Shown here piece by piece: positions 27,601 through 40,688 of a DNA stretch of 64,000 nucleotides (position 1 is the stretch's first letter; every line of letters starts with the position of its first letter). Source of the stretch: Tethya wilhelma (lineage: Eukaryota > Porifera > Demospongiae > Tethyida > Tethyidae). Where the stretch lies: the NCBI GenBank assembly GCA_964030475.1, contig CAXIPT010000001.1, positions 8,504,722 to 8,568,721 of the forward strand, given 5' to 3'. The notes below the pieces were generated by a model. It did no database searches. It was not told where the DNA came from and saw only the letters and a program-made list of their open reading frames with translations. Position numbers and translations under genes: made by a program.

Positions 27601-30600
27601 TGGAAAACACGACAGTATGGATGTCCCACACCATGGTACAATATGGCATGCTTGGTGAGGAAAAAAATCTACAAAAAGAGCACTGAATTTGTGGATGCCA
27701 TGACATCAGCTTGCAATAGCGTGGCGTCAGTCCAAAGAATAATGCTCCTTCAACACCAGTATCAACTGGGCAAAGTTCTCTCAGTAGTTCAGTAGGTTGT
27801 GCGATTTCACCTGACCTTTCAGCATAACTCTATGTAAGTGACTAGTAGGATTCGTAGTTGGCTACTGAGATGAATGACTAGCTGGAGGAGGTTGAGCATT
27901 GAGGTATCAGAGGTTGAAGAGTGGAACGTGCCTACGTAATTAAGAGCTAAAAATGTTAATGTGCTGTTAATATAATTGTGCATATCTTTTCTGTAAGTTT
28001 TTCCTTATCTCTTCTGCAAGTTTTAAATGTTAGTGATCAATGGCCCCTTAATTGATTAATTGATTCATTCTAACGTTTGTTTTACTGTGTATACTCACCA
28101 ACATGCAATTGTATTATATTTGCATGACCCTTAAGTGGTGGTGTTGGGGGGCACTCAATGCATGGTCAAGTTCCTCACATTTAAGGACATACAATTATTT
28201 GTTTGCCAGTGACCCCCTATCACCCCCAGGTATATTGTCACCTCCACCCAGCCAGTAACTGGTAATTATCCTATAAATAACTTTGGTTGCTAGACAACGG
28301 CAAACAAATGATGGTACAGTACTGCAGAATGAATCTTTTTTTAGTTTGTTGACCCTTTACCAACATTGATGTTGATCGTTTCCTGGAGAAGTTAATATTA
28401 TTTAAGTCACTTGCATTGACTACAATCAAGAGTATAAACTAAAGCAACTGAGTACCAAGAGAGTATTAAGACACTCTTGGTAGTACCTGGAGACTGCCAG
28501 CTTGCAACCTTTAGCTTTTGATATGAAATTATAGCTTTGTTTTTTGCGATTTCTTCAGTGTGTGTTTGTGGGTTGACCTTATTAAAGGAACTGTGTCACT
28601 ATATAAGCACTGTTTTGTTGCCAAAAATAAAATGCGTGACGTTTCATGACATTTTTGTTGACAAATGCGTACATACACGGGGCTAATATCCGGGCGTGGT
28701 ACCCAGATCGCGCAAGAAACAAACAAAAAACGTCACAAACGGTCATAGAACATCATAAAACGTCACACATTTTATTTTTAGTAACAAAACACCGCTTATA
28801 TAGTGACACAGTTCCTTTAAGTTTTTTTGCTCCTCCATCTTTGGAAAGCCTTTTGTAATCTTTGCTCATATTGGCAGAGAAAAATGTATAAACTGAAAGA
28901 AGTTCAATTATTACATTACTGTACATTCTGCATGTACATGTGTTACATGTCTGACAACATACGTACATGTACTGTAGGTCTCACTCAGTTTGATCTTAGT
29001 GACCAAGAGTTGGAGGACCTTCGCTCTAAAAGATGGAACTTCTCCTCCTCGACTACCAAAGTCTCTGATCTCGCTTCAAGCACCAACAGCCTCATAAAGA
29101 AAGAAACAAAGCCCCCACCAACAGACATTAAACCCGAGGGCAAGAAAGAGACTGTTGCTGAAGCCTTCCGCCGTCTCAGTGCAGCCATGAATGTTGAAGC
29201 TATCAAACAGAGATGGGTCTCTTCAAAGTCAAATCTAGCAATCATTGCCGAGAGCCCTTTACCTCTCGACAGTCCCCTACCTCTGGACAGCCCACTGCCT
29301 CTGGACAGTCCCCTGCCACTGTTAGAGAGCCCCCTGCCATTAGACAGCCCCATGGTCATGAATCCGGGCTTTAGAATAGGCAGTCCTGAACATTTGGATA
29401 CCCCACCTAATTCTCCACTGCACGAAGAAAATGATAGTGGAGCTGTAATCCTGGCACAACCTCCTGCAGTGAAAACCACCGGAGAACCTTCCAGTTCTGT
29501 GTCCATTTTGAATGAAGACCAGGAAGGCACGGATGTAAACACTGAGGTAGCATCAGGAGTGGGTGGTTCTGACACACAAGAGACAAACAGTAGTGAATTG
29601 GCAACGACTGAAATGGCCAAGTCAGACTCAAACGTCTCCACCGATGTGTTCCAGGCCAACGGTCACTCCAAGAAGAATGGTGACCGTGGAATTGTGTTGA
29701 ATGTGGCATTGGATGATAGAGTGTACCATTCGGCCAGTGTGTACAAAGAGAGGACAAAGTTGAGGGAGAAGGGAGGGGGAGAGGTCCGAGGGAGAGAGGA
29801 GAAGGACACACTCGGGATACTTGGATTGGTGAGCAACACCATCTAGCTAGTGCACAGTGTGCAAGAAAACATATGCATCAGACATAGTAACGTGTGTGTG
29901 TGTGTGCGTGTGTGTGTGTTGGTGTATAGTCATTCTATACCCTAGCTATGGGTATGGTCAATGATTTGTGAGTACTGTACCTCATACAGTAGTTCTGTGA
30001 TGCTCCTTGTTCCTTGTAGTTTTGACCTTCTTTATGTGGAAAAGGGATAAGCACAATTGATGTGATGCATGCACACATACAGATACATCTTGAGATGGCA
30101 AAGTATCACCAGATTGGACGTTTCTCAGAGAACCAGACTCCAAACCTCAAGTCCAGTCTTTATCATCTCACCAAGGCCGCTCAGTGTGGCAACGTTGATT
30201 CACTCTATACACTGTCACACATTCACCTTCAGCAACCACATCAGGAGTTTGAAGAGCTCAGCGTTGAGGTAGGTGTGTGTGTGTTCACCATTGCATTTCT
30301 AGCACATACCCCCTACCAACTATAAAACCATGTATGCTGGATTGCTCTGTTTTCTCTTTCCAGTCCACTCCAGCTAATGAATGCCAAGGGATGGAGTATC
30401 TTCTTCAAGCAGCTCAAAGAGGCCTCAAGACTGCCATGCTGGAGGTTGCCAAGGCCTATGACACTGGTGTTGGCCTTGGTACAGTACCAGAGAATGATCC
30501 TAGCTTTGGAGCTGAACAGAGGTGAGATGTGTCAATGTCAGTACCGTAAACGTGGAAATATTGGCGGTACATTAAATTTGGCGGTTTGGCGGCCGGCACA

Positions 30601-31215
30601 AAAACCGCCAAATTAAATGCGTGTAAACTGTTTTTCGCTCTATTACAATACATTGTGCAAGGGAGGAAAACGCCAAATTTAAAACCGCCAATATTTTTGT
30701 GGGAAGCGGTCTGAGCAAAATCACCAAATTAAATGACTGCCAATATTTCCACGTTTACGAAATGTACTTGTATTTGAACAGCAGTTACTACTTCATTGAA
30801 ATGTGTGCCTACAGAAATGCTGTACAATAGGTTTGCATTAAGCATTTACATTAATGTTACAATTATTCAACATGCATTATTCAGGACTCAGAATTGGACT
30901 GAAGCAGTAGTGTGGTACAACAAGGCCCTAAGCACTAACACTGAATCAGAGGAGGATACTGACTCAAGTGAGGCATATGGCTCCTCCATCCACCAACAAG
31001 AACCAGATCACATCATCTTATCACGAATGGCTGAGCTCTATCGCAGTGGAGGTCATGGTCTCGACAAAGACCCCCAGCGATCAGGGGAGCTATACTCTGA
31101 GGCAGCAGAGGCTGCAATGAACGCAATGAAAGGAAAGCTTGCCAACAAGTTCTACATGTTGGCTGAAGAGGTGTGGGCCGAGATACCAGAGGAGGAGGAG
31201 GAGAGTGGGGAGTGA
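24625..31215 (+). CDS. EEF2K: Eukaryotic elongation factor 2 kinase (alpha-kinase), 9 exons
   Basis: Exons: 24625-24960, 25354-25391, 25707-25878, 26263-26470, 26731-26865, 28978-29828, 30083-30268, 30364-30521, 30885-31215; all GT-AG and in phase, 804 residues (human is about 725). The N-terminal basic helix KKHWRMAMRKAKKLRDPFKQ fits the calmodulin-binding segment. The alpha-kinase domain (about residues 100-310) shows FAHGAMRECYR, ATP lysine in SNYVAKRYM, the YFEDVKLQM block, SHFTFESSNHQLIVVDIQG, GVGDLYTDPQ and NLGTKGMALFF. Zinc ligands lie in SHVCNPLCE. Exon 6 encodes a long Ser/Pro-rich regulatory linker with five SPLPLD-type repeats. C-terminal exons encode SEL1-like helical repeats (CGNVDSLYTLSHIHLQ, GGHGLDKDPQRSGELYSEAA) that in the family recruit eEF2. 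The enzyme phosphorylates eEF2 and slows translation elongation under Ca2+/calmodulin. Confidence 0.95.
26035..26115 (-). mobile_element. Possible tRNA-derived SINE remnant in eEF2K intron 3
   Basis: On the minus strand GGGGTCTATTCCCAGC resembles a degenerate B box with stem, preceded by TTAGTAATCAGGAGG in A-box position. Weak. Confidence 0.25.
28586..28816 (+). mobile_element. TTAA-flanked MITE, copy 1 (eEF2K intron 5)
   Basis: 231 bp ending in terminal inverted repeats AGGAACTGTGTCACTATA and their complement. It is flanked by TTAA at 28582-28585 and 28817-28820, as expected for piggyBac- or Kolobok-type insertion. A second copy at 40443-40688 is in the opposite orientation. No coding capacity. 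Confidence 0.9.
29251..29350 (+). repeat. In-frame tandem repeat coding SPLPLD in eEF2K
   Basis: Five imperfect 18-21 bp units in exon 6 encode S-P-L-P-L-D/E repeats. Each provides a Ser-Pro site inside the regulatory linker. Confidence 0.85.
29891..29919. repeat. (GT)n array in eEF2K intron 6
   Basis: Short GT array about 60 bp after the exon 6 donor. Confidence 0.85.
30545..30759. mobile_element. MITE with GCCAAATT-rich arms in eEF2K intron 8
   Basis: Terminal inverted repeats of 21 bp (CGTAAACGTGGAAATATTGGC and its complement) bound 215 bp of internally palindromic CGCCAAATTTAA-type sequence. The left end reads TACCGTAAAC, similar to the TACCGTATAG start of the 49125 element; the right flank has lost the matching TA. 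Confidence 0.8.
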
Positions 31216-31732
31216 AAGGACAGGGAGGGAGGGATCCCTGCTGTCAATGAGTGTACTTCATAGTGGGTAGGCAACAGTTTGTATGTAGCTTTGAGTGTTT
31301 TATTTTGTCTTTTGTGTATATAATTATAGTTAGCTTAACAACAACTTGCAATATGTTTCATTCCGCTGCTGATTATCATGTTAGGTATATTAATATAGTA
31401 TGCTTTTTATGACCGTTTATGAGTGCAAGTCATAATAATTATTATTCTCACTATACGTATACAATGTCATAATTATATAATGTATACTGTGAGTACATGC
31501 ATAATTATAGGTGTGCATGTGACATGCATGTATATATATTATACACATGTTACGTATAATTATTATTTATGATAATTATTTAATTTATTTGTTTTTTAGA
31601 TTCAATAATCATTAAATTTAAACTTATAATAAAAAAGAACTCAAACTTTAGTATATAAAGGGTATTAAGGTGGACAACAAACAAAAAAAATGCAACATTA
31701 TTCGTTCATATCAGTTGCAAGATGTACTCTTG
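31216..31732. other. Convergent 3' interval of eEF2K and silicatein-like gene
   Basis: 517 bp, very AT-rich, with plus-strand AATAAA at 31628-31633 as one possible poly(A) signal. Both genes end here. Confidence 0.5.
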
Positions 31733-32917
31733 TCAGTTGGGATATGCTGCTCTAGTGGCAATGCCACATGTGTTATCAGCATTCCTTGCAATCCTGATGT
31801 AACCTTCCTCACCCCACATCTTTCCTGTAGCACAATAATAATTACTGTCATATTTATGAGTCATTATGACCACTAAAATTAATATTAATATTATAAAAGT
31901 TTATTACCCCAAGAGTTTTTGCAGATCCAATATGGCATTCCATTCTCTACTCCATACCCAACCACAAGCATCTCGTGATCCAAGTGAGAGAGAGACGAAA
32001 AGCACTCTTTGTCAGAATAGATCCCCTCTTTGTAGAGTGCAAAGCTCGTCCTGTTAGCATCTACCATCACCACAACAGGCTCCATGGCAACTGCACTAGC
32101 CAAGCTCATCTCATCGCCTTCAGGGACACTTGTGCCTCCGTTTATCTTAACAGCTATCTTGTTAGGGTCGTTCTTGCACTGATGATGGCTGCTGCCATTT
32201 CCCTGGCTGGGATAGCTTTTAGCACTCTCCAGTCCACCTAGCTTGCCGATGCACTCAAAGCTGGCCAGTGGATCAACAAAGGCACCTCCACATCTAGAAT
32301 TAGCATCGGTACAACAGTCTAAGAATTCCTGAGAGCTGACTTCAATCAACTCTCCAGTGTGAATCTGACCGAATGCAGATACTGCATCCACTACAGCAAA
32401 TACTCCACTTGATCCACACTGGCCCTGGTTCTTGACAGCAGTGATTGCTCCCTTCTGACGCCAGTCAATAGAGGTGGGGATTGAGGAGTAATCAATGTTG
32501 TTGAGGTTTGCTGGCACACTTGGACTTGATTGTACATGAATCGACTTCGTTTTGTGATTACTAAAGTCCTGCAGAGTAGACAGAGTAAGATGGGGATTTT
32601 GTGTACAGAAAAAACAAGAATACTAAATGTAATAGTGTTGCACGATACATAAGAATGTGATTCTATAGCTTACACACCATGTGACCAAATTGGTTCATTG
32701 AAAGGGTGTAGGAGAGTCCAAGCGAATTGTGGTGCTCCACCAAGTCTGCATTTTTCTTCCAAGTTGGATAAATCTCAGCTAAATGCTCATCACTTCTCTC
32801 TCTGTAGTACAGAGAGCACCATTCCAAGAACTGGGGGTCCTTTTGGAAGTCCTGCAGTGCAAAAGCAGCTCCTAAAACGCTCACTAGCAACAGATATGGA
32901 CGAATAGAGCAAGCCAT
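31733..32917 (-). CDS. Silicatein-like cathepsin L-family protein (catalytic Cys replaced by Ser), 3 exons
   Basis: Exons 32917-32678, 32568-31908 and 31824-31733 (minus) join in phase to 330 residues, normal for cathepsin L or silicatein. Signal peptide: [17 protein letters not shown]. The propeptide keeps an ERFNIN-type helix, ending MNQFGHM. Mature domain begins near [20 protein letters not shown]. At the active site cathepsins have QGxCGSCWAF; here it is [15 protein letters not shown], so the nucleophile Cys is Ser, as in silicateins, and the next Trp is Gly (Tyr in typical silicateins). His ([13 protein letters not shown]) and Asn (CKNSWG) are kept. The last exon restores [20 protein letters not shown], so the domain is complete. 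Silicateins catalyse silica polymerisation in spicule axial filaments; whether this divergent member does is unknown. It shares a 204-bp promoter with TMEM184. Confidence 0.88.
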
Positions 32918-32952
32918 GATGCAATGACAGATGCTGCACTGTGGAAGCTATG

Positions 32953-32965
32953 AGGTCAAAGGTTA
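32953..32965 (+). promoter_or_regulatory. DR1-type nuclear receptor half-site pair
   Basis: AGGTCAAAGGTTA is a direct repeat with one-base spacing, a consensus for RXR/HNF4-type receptors, within the 204-bp divergent promoter. Confidence 0.45.
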
Positions 32966-33035
32966 TCCCATCATGTGGCTAGCTCACATGACGACATGAC
33001 TAAGACTGGAATTGGAATCTGACTTGATGGCGATA

Positions 33036-33043
33036 TGACGTCA
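33036..33043. promoter_or_regulatory. CRE palindrome TGACGTCA
   Basis: Perfect CREB/ATF site in the shared promoter of the silicatein-like gene and TMEM184, 79 bp before the TMEM184 ATG. Confidence 0.5.
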
Positions 33044-33121
33044 TAATAAACCAAACGTCTCGAAAAAGATGTCGGATCGTTTTGTTGTTTACTGACGTTC
33101 TTTTTGAAGATTTTAGTTGTT

Positions 33122-35472
<2,351 letters not shown>

Positions 35473-35898
35473 GCCTGGTGTACAGCCTTCAATTGTTGTA
35501 TAGTAGTAACTGTTGTATTGCTAGTAATGTGTCTATTGTTGTGTATTTCCCGGACATAACATCTTCAAGTATTCTTTATCTATTTTCTTTCACACAACCT
35601 GACTGATATTTCTTGTGTTTCTTGTTTTTCTCTGTTTTTTTTTTTGTTGTTTTTTTTATTGTTTTGTTTTTGTCTCAGTGCAACTGTGATTTCACTTGTT
35701 GTCCCTGTAATAAATACAAGTTATGCCAATGCAATAAAATTATATTAATTTTGGGATTAGATGCAAAGACCCACAGTACAGGTAAGCTAATTTGTGTCAA
35801 TAAACTTTTGACTTAAGCCTTGTGTCTGGCTGAAATTAACGTTCTCTACTGGCTAGTGGTACGGCGCGGTCATTATCACGCTGAGCATTAATTGGACC

Positions 35899-38079
35899 AT
35901 GAGCACAGTCTTCTACATTCATAGTCCGAGAGCTATAATATCCATGATTGGACTGACTGCTCTTCTAACAGTTGTGTTTGGTCTGCTAGGAGGTGTACTG
36001 CTGTTGGTGGTAGCAGCATTTTTAGCATTGACAGTCTGAGTCTACACATACTTCATCCATTGGAAGTACTCCCACATCCCTTCTCCGAAGCTAATCACCC
36101 TGACCAGGTTTGACGTACAGTCTACTTGTTTTTGTGAACTTTATTGACTCTATCATGGTCTCAAAAGACGAGCAGCTAGGGTAGAATTTTATGCAACACT
36201 TACCCTAATTAATACCCACCATCAATGTGGCCCGCATCAGTGATTGTAGAGTCACGACTGGACTGACCTGATGTACAAGTTTTGAATGTTATGACTATAA
36301 CCTTGAACTAGATCTATATATATAGATGTACTACTCCCTGCTAAATAATCTTATGTGAAAACAATATCGCTTGTACTTCTGTGGTTTGGTAACATTTAAT
36401 TCGCCGGCATCTGCAGAAATTAAGCCCATGCACCCTGTAAACTGTAGAGAGCAGTCTGGTTTAAGGCCATTACCTTTGATATTTCATTCCAACTTCTACT
36501 TGGGTCATGTTGCCAATTATCATGGCCTTCCATGCAAAAGAAAATTAATATGGAAACAAACAGATCCCACTGCCAGTGATGGTGCGAAAATGGTTAGACA
36601 ATCATAAGGAAGTTAACAGTGAATGGCTTATTCTTCTTGTTTTTGTAATGTAGTATAATATTACAGTAGTGAACATATACTCCCATACACCTTACACCTC
36701 TCAGTTTATCTATGCTTACACTGACACATGGTGCAGGTATGAAGATGCTGGATGCTGCTCAATTATTGTCACATTTTATTTCACAAGGCCTCTTGTTTTT
36801 CTAATGGACCCAGAGTACATCAAAGTATGACAATCATGAACTATTGTATTATGTGTGATTGTACGTTTTATGTTTATTATTTCAGGAAGTAGTGATGCAG
36901 CCTAAGATTGATAAATCTGACGAACTAATGAAGAACATTACAAACTTGTTTGGAGAAAGGTGAAGTCTACAGCCATTGCCTGTATGTTGTGAACAGGTTT
37001 CTTGGAAAAAGTGTGTTTACTATTCTTGATTATGATACATGGAAACCGTGACGACAGCTCCACGATCCTGCATTTAAAAAAGGGTAAACCATTCTAGATA
37101 ATGAATTCCTCATTTGAAAGAGAGAAAGTATACCATAAGCCTGAGAACTGATTGTGTACTTTAGCTGCAGTGGCGGATCCAGGGGTGCAAAGGAACCCCC
37201 CTTTCAGCTGAGACCTCACATTATAATTAACTGTGGAGACTGGAAAAGTGCTTGATGGAACCCCCCCCCNTCTTGTGAAAGATAATTATAATTTCTGTCT
37301 CTTTCTCGTTTTTTTTTTTTGCCATTCAGGCCTTGTTCTGGCAAAATTTTAGCTGCACGCAGGGGGGTTCAAATAAATGTGCGTGAAACTTTACTTAGCC
37401 ACACCCACTTCTGGTCGTACAGCCCTGCCCCTTTAGCGTGCCTTTTCAAAATCCTAGATCCGCCACTGAGCTGGATGAATTAAGGTTACCAATAATCGTA
37501 AAGTTATGTTTGTTCAATTCAGCTACTTGAAAACACTCATAACTCAATCTATTCAACCAGAGTGTGGATAAGTTCATTGACAAGTTGAGACCACTTGCCG
37601 ATGGAAAGACTGTAGTACCAATGAAAACCCATATTAAACTCATATAAACTCATAACTATTATCGTTCGTTGTCTACTGTACTCGTGATGCTTGCTCACTC
37701 TTACGTATTTTCTATAGACAAAATTCATTTGCATACTTCCATTTGGACTTGGGCACTGTTCCTGTATTGGAAAGCACTTTGCATTGGTATGTTCAACCTT
37801 GCTCCCACAGGCCAGACCTTCCCTTCTTATCTATAGCATTTTTGATTGGGAGATGGATGTGGAGCAAACCATATAATGAAGATACTTTTGTTCCAACATA
37901 TACAGATGGAGGCAAAGATGGCTCTAGTGAGACTCATCCAGGCCTATGAAATCACTCTCCCAGACGATTACAAACTTGTAACTGTTCAACGAGTTACAGA
38001 GCAACCAAGAGGTGATGTACCCTGTACACTACGACTTAGGATTGAAGCCAGCTTGACTCATGATTTAGTACTGAGCTAG
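35899..38079 (+). pseudogene. CYP46-like cytochrome P450, decayed
   Basis: P450 pieces lie in order on the plus strand: N-terminal anchor plus KYSHIPSPK (35899-36107), a segment with FLMDPEYIK (36737-36824), MQPKIDKSDELMKNITNLFG (36886-36959), LDYDTWK to LHDPAFKK (36997-37083), DKFIDKLRPLADGKT (37561-37645), the heme-ligand signature FGLGHCSCIG (37718-37786), and the C-terminal exon (37906-38079). Splice signals are mostly preserved. In-frame TGA codons at 36037 and 37049-37051 break it. The central third, which should carry the I-helix and the ExxR motif, is missing: only about 70 bp separate the flanking exons. A 301-bp MITE sits in one intron. The pieces match cholesterol 24-hydroxylase-type CYP46 order and spacing. 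Confidence 0.82.
37168..37468. mobile_element. MITE with CAGTGGCGGATC termini
   Basis: Ends CAGTGGCGGATCCAGG and CCTAGATCCGCCACTG are inverted repeats, flanked by AGCTG at 37163-37167 and 37469-37473. It lies in an intron of the P450 relic and contains an undetermined base at 37270. Confidence 0.8.
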
Positions 38080-38531
38080 TACACGATTTAGTATATATTC
38101 ATTAATATAGATCTCTATGTGATTCTGTTTGTCAAACAGTGTTATAGTCAGAGAAGCTATAATATAGCATGCATAATTATGGATGCTGGCTGGCTGATGG
38201 CTGATGGCTGGCTGCTTTGTACATGTCTCTAATTAAGTGCCAATTCCCACAAGTTTTGAAAGGTACTCCTGATTTTGTCATCAACAAATGAAGCCATACA
38301 GTCAGGCTGCAGGACTCAGTAGTACTTTGCATGCATTTACATGCTGTTATGGAAATTATTCGCTTGTGAATTAAAATTTTAAATATTAATAAATGCTCAC
38401 GTCAATATTGATGAGCTGACTCTTGACTGTGTACATGTGAACAACAAAGCTAAAGCAATGAAAGTTGATACCCTATTGTGAATAATTATTATTGTATATA
38501 CAACTTAAAGTCTCGTGTCAAACCTCACTTG

Positions 38532-39908
38532 TTAACTTTTAAAGTATTCACTCTTGACTGTGTACATGTGAGGCAGAGTACCTGCTGCTGGATCACTTGT
38601 CTTGGCAGGCCACAGTGCTTTGTGAGGGAGCTCTCCAAGGGTCACGTGATGCTTTGATCCAGATTTCCTATCAGACCAAACGTGGTCTTTTGTTAGCGAG
38701 TGAACTTGATTAACCAGAGACTTGTGGACAACAACTATCCCTTTAGTTTCCTCATCACTTGGTGGATGACTATGCTTGACTCTGAAACGGCAATAGATAC
38801 CCAAGGCTACGTAGCCTGGTGGAGCTTGGGGTAGCCAGCAGCTATAGTGATGGTCATTGCCTGACTTCCTATCATTCCAGATCTTCTGCCATCCAGTTGG
38901 TTTCTTGAGTGCACCATGGTTTTGGGAAATTTCCTGAATGACTAGGCATTGATTGTTGTTCCCACTCAGACCTACATAGCTGTAGGATTCATTCAGGGTG
39001 GGTTTGTACAATTCCACATCGTCTTTTGCACCAGCTCCCTTGTCACTTGAGAATTTGTAGCCCTCCACATACTTGCATTCAATCAGATGCCTCATTTGGA
39101 CGTTGAGAGCTTGGTCCTTGTGATATTCTGCAAAGCCAGCTTGTAGCTTGTCTTTGTGCTCTGGGAACAGGTCCCAAATCCAAACCAAACCATCATCAGT
39201 GAAATTCATAAAGGTAGGATCAGATTGAACTGAGTTTTGCCATTGATCCAATTGTCCTGGAGCAAATTGTGGGTCTCCACCAGTTGCAATGACACGTCGA
39301 GATGCAATCGATTCTTTGCTTTTCACTGTCTCTGTAATGTTGGCACTTCCACTGCCAGAGACAAAGTCCCCATAGGCAGCCTCCATAGATACAGCTACAT
39401 CAGAAGTAGAATTGCTGGAGAGCTTGCTTACTGTCAGATTGTCAGACCACTGTCCTCCAATATCTAAGCCAACAACAACAGCACCTCCATATTGTTCAAT
39501 GAGCCACTTGCCATCTCGTTGTTGAAAGTCTTGGATAACCTCAGGATACATGTAATCTTGGGATGTTGTCTGCATTTTATGTGTTGAAAGACGCATGAAG
39601 AGCTTGATGGATACAAATGAGCTTTCAGCAATGGACAATTCACTCGTCTCATAAGATGATTTAACACTTGCAGAGAATAGATTGTATGACCCCTTCAGGC
39701 TTGTCTTCAGACTGAGACTGCTCTGATATTCTTCATAGCTCTCTCCTTCAACAGAGAAGTAGTCGGCCCTTGTGTTGGGGATACTCCTTAAATCCTTCTC
39801 TGGGACCTTACTCAGATCAAATATTCTCTTCTTGATGCTGACTGCATTTGCATACTCTCCACAGACATCATAGCCACTGCCAAGGTACTTTTCTGCTAGG
39901 CTGTCCAT
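38532..39908 (-). CDS. MACPF-domain protein with C-terminal Vps62-like domain, intronless
   Basis: The frame is open from before 40007 to 38532, but its first ATG is at 39908 (MDSLAEKYLGSGYDVCG), which starts just where MACPF domains do; a short upstream exon is also possible. About 458 residues from this ATG. The MACPF core shows EQYGGAVVVGLDIGGQ in the position of the family signature YGTHF-x-LGG; the histidine and aromatic are not kept. The last 130 residues carry the pattern GWQKIWNDRKSG, then CWLPQAPPGYVALGIY, twice over in weaker form, typical of Vps62/DUF946 beta-domains. No signal peptide is seen from this start. MACPF proteins oligomerise into membrane pores or act as non-lytic membrane-binding factors; target unknown. 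Tail-to-tail with the P450 relic. Confidence 0.75.
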   Translation of the reverse strand: MDSLAEKYLGSGYDVCGEYANAVSIKKRIFDLSKVPEKDLRSIPNTRADYFSVEGESYEEYQSSLSLKTSLKGSYNLFSASVKSSYETSELSIAESSFVSIKLFMRLSTHKMQTTSQDYMYPEVIQDFQQRDGKWLIEQYGGAVVVGLDIGGQWSDNLTVSKLSSNSTSDVAVSMEAAYGDFVSGSGSANITETVKSKESIASRRVIATGGDPQFAPGQLDQWQNSVQSDPTFMNFTDDGLVWIWDLFPEHKDKLQAGFAEYHKDQALNVQMRHLIECKYVEGYKFSSDKGAGAKDDVELYKPTLNESYSYVGLSGNNNQCLVIQEISQNHGALKKPTGWQKIWNDRKSGNDHHYSCWLPQAPPGYVALGIYCRFRVKHSHPPSDEETKGIVVVHKSLVNQVHSLTKDHVWSDRKSGSKHHVTLGELPHKALWPAKTSDPAAGTLPHMYTVKSEYFKS

Positions 39909-40029
39909 TTTCTTGAGGGGGTTGAAGATTTTGCTTTGTGTGTTGAATCCTGCTTTTGCTTTTAGGCTGATACTTTTAGAGCTTGTAGCCTCTGGTTTTA
40001 TAGACACTTTTAAATGGACCCAAGCCAGG

Positions 40030-40216
40030 CTTTAAGGAAGTTGGTCATGCATAACTTCCTTAATAATGATTGTTTGAAGGACATTTCCTGTATTAGTAGA
40101 CCTGCTGATATGTACTTCCTTCAAATATTGAGAGGAGCTGGAAGTACAAAGGAAGTAACAATCACTAATAGCCTTGAAGAGGATGTGTTGCCAAGGTGGC
40201 AAACTGTAACTTCCTG
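40030..40216. promoter_or_regulatory. Cluster of GGAAGT (ETS-like) sites upstream of the MACPF gene
   Basis: At least six (A/T)GGAAGT or complementary ACTTCC(T/A) motifs occur within 190 bp directly upstream of the minus-strand MACPF gene, on both strands. GGAA cores are the binding site of ETS factors. Confidence 0.4.
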
Positions 40217-40442
40217 AATGAGCACATTTATTTATCATGACAACATAATAATATTGTGCATGATCTATAATACTTCCACCCTCCATAGCCTCTACCGTTT
40301 TTAATTAGCTATGAATTCATTCAGTGACAGGTCAAAGGTGTACATGAATTTGATTATAGTCTAGCTTAATATCATAATAATATTATGACTAAGTTATTCA
40401 TGCATGTGCTCTCAATATAAGAGCACATAGCCTAAGCCTTAA

Positions 40443-40688
40443 AGGAACTGTGTCACTATAATTATAAGCGGTGTTTTGTTACTAAAAATAAAGTGTGTGA
40501 CATTTTATGATGTTCTATGACCGTTTGGTTTTTTGTTTTGTTTCTTGCGCGATCTGGGTACCACGCCCGGGTATTAGCCCCGTGTATGTACGTATATTGC
40601 GCATTTGTCAACAAAAAATGTCACAAAACGTCACGCATTTTATTTTTGGTAACAAAACAGTGCTTATAATTATAGTGACACAGTTCCT
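40443..40688 (-). mobile_element. TTAA-flanked MITE, copy 2
   Basis: 246 bp; same terminal repeats as 28586-28816 with the interior reversed; TTAA at 40439-40442 and 40689-40692. Confidence 0.9.

Noticed and set aside
29407..29811. Minus-strand open frames of up to 224 codons opposite eEF2K exon 6 (28985-29811)
   Set aside because: They mirror the repetitive, Ser/Pro-rich coding strand; splice structure and conserved kinase context support only the plus strand.
31891..31908. Truncation of the silicatein-like gene at the in-frame stop after NSWGNKLL
   Set aside because: A GTAATA donor precedes that stop and a phase-matched last exon at 31824-31733 completes the family's C-terminus.
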